A stretch of DNA of 6,888 bases from JBOGED01 sp050743625 (GTDB taxonomy: Bacteria; Actinomycetota; Nitriliruptoria; Euzebyales; Egibacteraceae), in contig JBOGED010000139.1 in the NCBI GenBank assembly GCA_050743625.1, positions 1-6,888 on the forward strand, given 5' to 3'. Of the stretch, positions 4,967 through 6,888 are shown piece after piece (position 1 is the stretch's first letter; each line of letters starts with the position of its first letter). The position numbers and the translations under genes were made by a program. The notes beneath the pieces were generated by a model, which saw only the letters and a list, made by a program, of their open reading frames with translations, was not told the origin of the DNA and ran no database searches.

Positions 4967-5437
4967 CTACTCTCCGACCGGAACGGGGACGCGAGGGGAC
5001 TCGTCCGGTTCAGGCAAGGGACGCCTCAGCTCTGCGGCGAGTTCGGGGACTGTGTAGATCTCCGCCGTCGCGCGCCACTCGTGAAGTGCCTGCGCGATGA
5101 GCTCAGGTCTGCCGAGGTCGGCTGCCGCGGCGGCGGCGCGCAACACGTCCTCGACGAATTCCCGGCCGATATCCCGGGGAAGGAGATCCACCCAGGGAAA
5201 CTCTTCCAAGAACGCCTTTGCGAGCAACTCGTGGCCAGTGACCGTCGCCGCCACGTCTCGCAACACACGTGCAAGCAAGGACGACGCCTCCCCCACCGCC
5301 CTTCCACGTGAGGCCAGGGTGAGCAGGAGAGGAGCATCGCTCCGCCGGCTGAGCTCGACGTCCGTGTCCTGCAGCAGCGCCGTCACTCCATTTGGATCGC
5401 GGAGGAAACTGGTGAACGTGACTTCGGCCGTCTTCAT
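4967..5437 (-). CDS. Phd-like (prevent-host-death family) antitoxin, unusually long
   Basis: 156 aa from ATG 5435-5437. Residues 1-60 look like a Phd/YefM-type DNA-binding unit (MKTAEVTFTSFLRDPNGVTA, then DVELSRRSDAPLLLTLASRG), the pattern of a strand, a helix and a basic strand pair. Classic Phd/YefM proteins are about 75-90 aa; here a further ~95 residues, mostly helical and acidic (AKAFLEEFPWVDLLPRDIGR, then ALHEWRATAEIYTVPELAAE), extend it and may bind the toxin. It is the first gene of the pair. The frame could begin seven codons earlier at TTG 5458, but that lies inside the operator, and the ATG has a perfect-looking -10 six bases upstream. Family call is from pattern recognition. Confidence 0.7.
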   Translation of the reverse strand: MKTAEVTFTSFLRDPNGVTALLQDTDVELSRRSDAPLLLTLASRGRAVGEASSLLARVLRDVAATVTGHELLAKAFLEEFPWVDLLPRDIGREFVEDVLRAAAAAADLGRPELIAQALHEWRATAEIYTVPELAAELRRPLPEPDESPRVPVPVGE

Positions 5438-5443
5438 GTCCCC

Positions 5444-5467
5444 ACTATATCTGAGCAACCTCAGATA
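5444..5467 (-). promoter_or_regulatory. Leaderless promoter and operator of the RelE-like/Phd-like operon
   Basis: TATAGT on the minus strand (5444-5449) is a strong -10 match ending 6 nt before the antitoxin ATG. A perfect 8-bp inverted repeat, TATCTGAG (5448-5455), centre CAAC, CTCAGATA (5460-5467), overlaps its upstream edge. This is a typical place for autorepression by the antitoxin. The site lies within the tail of the ABC-ATPase remnant. Confidence 0.65.
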
Positions 5468-5813
5468 CGGCGCGCAGGTCGTGGACTTCGTGGCACCAGT
5501 GGGGCGGCGAGGATGGTGTCGTGGGTGATGAGCAAGACGCCGAGGTCGGTGGTGGCCTGAGCGTCCGCGATCGTGTGGAGCAGCGCGGCTTGGGTGAACA
5601 CGTCGAGCATCGAGGTCGGCTCGTCACGCAGCAGGTAGCGCGGTGAGAGGATGAGCGCGCGGGCCAGGCACGCGCGTTGCAGCTGCCCCTCGGACACCGC
5701 GGTGGGGGCTGGCGGTCCAGCAGCTCCCCGGCCAGCCCGGCTTGCTCGGCCCACCGCGCGGCCACGCGGCGGCACTCTCGGCGGCCTAATCCTGCACTGT
5801 GGAGGAGGGCAGC
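5445..5813 (-). pseudogene. Fragment of an oligopeptide-type ABC transporter ATPase
   Basis: The minus strand holds the central part of a Dpp/Opp-type ATPase: LLHSAGLGRRECRRVAARWA with LLDRQPP, then the ABC signature region VSEGQLQRACLARALILSPR, Walker B with D-loop RYLLRDEPTSMLD, and the switch His in VLLITHD. It ends HWCHEVHDLRAVSEVAQI and stop. The signature has Glu in place of the usual Gly (SEGQ for SGGQ). The Walker A half is missing. Two single-base shifts are seen, at a run of five (5704-5708) and of four (5501-5504) G on the plus strand; they compensate, so the reading frame returns. The protein is broken in any case by loss of its N-terminal half. It belongs with the substrate-binding protein remnant upstream. 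Confidence 0.77.
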
Positions 5814-5832
5814 CACCCATCCACCCAAGTGA

Positions 5833-5862
5833 CAGACAGCAAGGTTATTCATGCCCAGGCCC
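5833..5862 (-). mobile_element. Transposon-end remnant in the transporter deletion scar
   Basis: Read on the minus strand from 5862, the sequence begins GGGCCTGGGCATGAATAACC. Over 30 bases it matches the right end of the 239-bp element at 2208-2446 at 24 positions, and it shares GGG-CTGGGCA-AATAAC-TTG with both ends of that element. The flanking AT-rich stretch (5815-5868) fits neither the transporter ATPase nor the substrate-binding protein. No opposite end or transposase was found, so this is a solo end. Confidence 0.55.
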
Positions 5863-5868
5863 TGATGA

Positions 5869-6219
5869 TTAGGTGAACACGACGTCCCGCGCGGTCAGCG
5901 GCGCGCCGTCGTGGAAGGACACGTCGTCCAGCGGCGGCACGGTGACGACCAGGCCGTCGGGCGAGGCCTCCGGCAGCGCGACCGCGAGGTCCGGCACCAG
6001 CTCCAGGTCCTTGCCGTGATCGAGCAGGCTGAAGAAGACCGGCCAGTGGTCGCCGTAGATCGTCCCGAAGATGTCTTCGAAGATGGGATTGAGGTTGTCC
6101 GGCTGGTCGGCCAGCCCGATCACCAGCTCGTCGCCACCCTCGGCCGCACCGCCCGCAGACGGCGCCATCAACCCGAGGACACCGGCAATTCCCGCCCGCA
6201 TGACCGGCCGCGCCCGCAT
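5869..6219 (-). pseudogene. N-terminal fragment of a family 5 ABC substrate-binding protein
   Basis: About 116 residues from ATG 6217-6219. A signal peptide, MRARPVMRAGIAGVLGLMAP, is followed by the mature start ELVIGLADQPDNLNPIFEDI, and later by FHDGAPLTARDVVFT. These are the classic opening motifs of DppA/OppA-type peptide-binding proteins, in which the first strand and the FHDG-PLTA-DV block belong to lobe I. Family members are about 500 aa; this one ends at TAA 5869-5871 directly after DVVFT, so over 75% is lost. No lipobox Cys is visible, unusual for a Gram-positive binding protein. The usual operon order (binding protein, two permeases, ATPase) means that the rest of this gene, both permeases and the ATPase N-terminus were deleted together. 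ATG 6201 is a possible later start. Confidence 0.82.
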
Positions 6220-6262
6220 CCCGTCACCCGTTGCGCTCAGCTTGACACGAGGCTGCACCTCT

Positions 6263-6314
6263 TGCAAGCCAATTGCATCAGGTCATCGCAGTTGGGGGGA
6301 ACTATTTCTCCCCC
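6263..6314. promoter_or_regulatory. Two dyads in the divergent intergenic region
   Basis: TGCAA (6263-6267) and TTGCA (6273-6277) form one short inverted repeat. GGGGGA (6295-6300) and TCCCCC (6309-6314) form another around an AT-rich centre. They lie between the divergent substrate-binding protein remnant and the lipoprotein gene, where operators would be expected. No clear -10/-35 pair is seen, and the arms are short enough to arise by chance. Confidence 0.25.
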
Positions 6315-6383
6315 GCTCGCCACCTCTCCTCATAGCGGGCTTGTATCGACGGACGGACAAGCGAGAGCGGGAGGGTGCGTGTC

Positions 6384-6888
6384 ATGACGGCACATCAGTC
6401 CAGGGTGAGGTGGGTGGCGGCGTTCGCGGTCGCGGTGCTGGTCGCCGGGTGCGCGGGCGGCGCCAGTGAAGGCGGGTCGAGCGCCCCAGAGCAGCCGGCG
6501 GCGCTGTCGGTGTCGGAGGCCGTGACCGTCCTGCCGGACGGCGCGTTGAACCCGACGACGGCGGTCGATCCGGCGTCGGGCGCGGTCTACCTGTCATGGG
6601 CGCAGGAGGTTCCCGGAGCACCCGCGCAGGGTGGCGAAGAGGGCGAGCCGCTGTTGGAGGCGGTCGTGGCGCGCTCCGACGACGGCGGGGTCACCTTCGG
6701 CGATCCGGTGGTGGTGAGCGCTCCCGGGGAGCGGGTGGCGTCGTTCACGGTCAGCCCCACGCAGGTGGCGCTCGGCCCGGACGGCGAGGTGTACCTGCTG
6801 TACCTTACCCACACCGACTACCCTTTGTGGGAGGGGTACGGCGTTCGCGGCTTTCTGAACCTGGCCCGGTCCGACGACGGCGGGAAGA
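6384..6888 (+). CDS. Secreted lipoprotein with sialidase-type Asp-box repeats (3' end outside window)
   Basis: 168 residues are visible and the frame is open at the window end. ATG 6384 follows GGGAGGG by 8 nt, a good Shine-Dalgarno. A lipoprotein signal peptide is clear: basic MTAHQSRVRW, a hydrophobic stretch, and lipobox LVAGC with the lipidated Cys at residue 23. A Gly/Ser-rich linker follows. The body contains SDDGGVTF (98-105) and a second SDDGGK at the window edge, both matching the Asp-box (S-x-D-x-G-x-T-W/F) found in BNR/sialidase beta-propellers. Repeat-like phrases such as AVDPASGAVYLSW and ALGPDGEVYLLYL fit blades of a propeller. The role may be glycan or surface binding; no catalytic residues can be checked in this portion. 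It is intact and divergent from the broken transporter. Confidence 0.85.
   Translation, partial: MTAHQSRVRWVAAFAVAVLVAGCAGGASEGGSSAPEQPAALSVSEAVTVLPDGALNPTTAVDPASGAVYLSWAQEVPGAPAQGGEEGEPLLEAVVARSDDGGVTFGDPVVVSAPGERVASFTVSPTQVALGPDGEVYLLYLTHTDYPLWEGYGVRGFLNLARSDDGGK

Noticed and set aside
4538..5311. 257-aa open frame on the plus strand
   Set aside because: It lies antisense to the RelE-like and Phd-like genes, which have clear family patterns, operator and ribosome-binding signals.
1..6888. CRISPR array, tRNA or rRNA genes
   Set aside because: No regularly spaced repeats; no cloverleaf or rRNA-like sequence recognised on either strand.

Overview
This is a high-GC, codon-biased actinobacterial window. 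The trypsin-co-occurring/WD40 proteins, winged-helix YcaQ-like family and leaderless antitoxin promoters fit a mycelial actinomycete, but the genus cannot be fixed from this sequence. It reads as an accessory region: small toxin-antitoxin (TA) operons packed between broken remains of larger genes.

Layout. 1-735: a possible minus-strand terminator, then a complete VapC-type PIN toxin with its ribbon-helix-helix antitoxin (minus strand). 766-1087: 3' remnant of a winged-helix DNA-binding protein gene. 1084-1628: a minimal nucleotidyltransferase (MNT) gene overlapping a HEPN gene, both frameshifted and the HEPN gene truncated. 1831-2812 (minus): the front of a trypsin-co-occurring domain 1 (Trypco1) protein joined to the last WD40 repeats of a different protein; a 239-bp MITE-like element lies inside the WD40 part. 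2908-3737: a second HEPN/MNT pair in the opposite gene order, with the HEPN gene frameshifted and the MNT gene intact. 3738-3985: no gene, but two 22-bp dyad-symmetric repeats. 3986-4560 (minus): Doc/Fic toxin and RHH antitoxin, intact. 4601-5437 (minus): RelE/ParE-like toxin and a 156-aa Phd-like antitoxin, intact. 5445-6219 (minus): a collapsed oligopeptide ABC-transporter operon, with an ATPase fragment and the N-terminus of a substrate-binding protein joined by a scar that carries a transposon end. 6384-6888 (plus): start of a secreted lipoprotein with sialidase-type Asp-boxes, cut by the window edge.

How it fits together. Five TA-type modules lie in about 5.4 kb: VapBC, Doc and RelE-like pairs that look functional, and two HEPN/MNT (type VII) pairs in which the toxin is broken. 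The three intact operons share one design: antitoxin first, an ATGA overlap or 3-nt gap to the toxin, a -10-like hexamer 6-7 nt before the antitoxin ATG (leaderless transcript), and an inverted repeat over that hexamer, as expected for autorepression.

The terminal repeats of the 239-bp element match the transposon end in the transporter scar, so one transposon family appears to have touched two of the broken loci. Removing the element and one copy of its 3-bp target duplication restores the WD40 reading frame exactly. Several frameshifts are single-base changes in short homopolymers, so sequencing error must be weighed against genuine decay for those; the large deletions and the insertion do not depend on that question.
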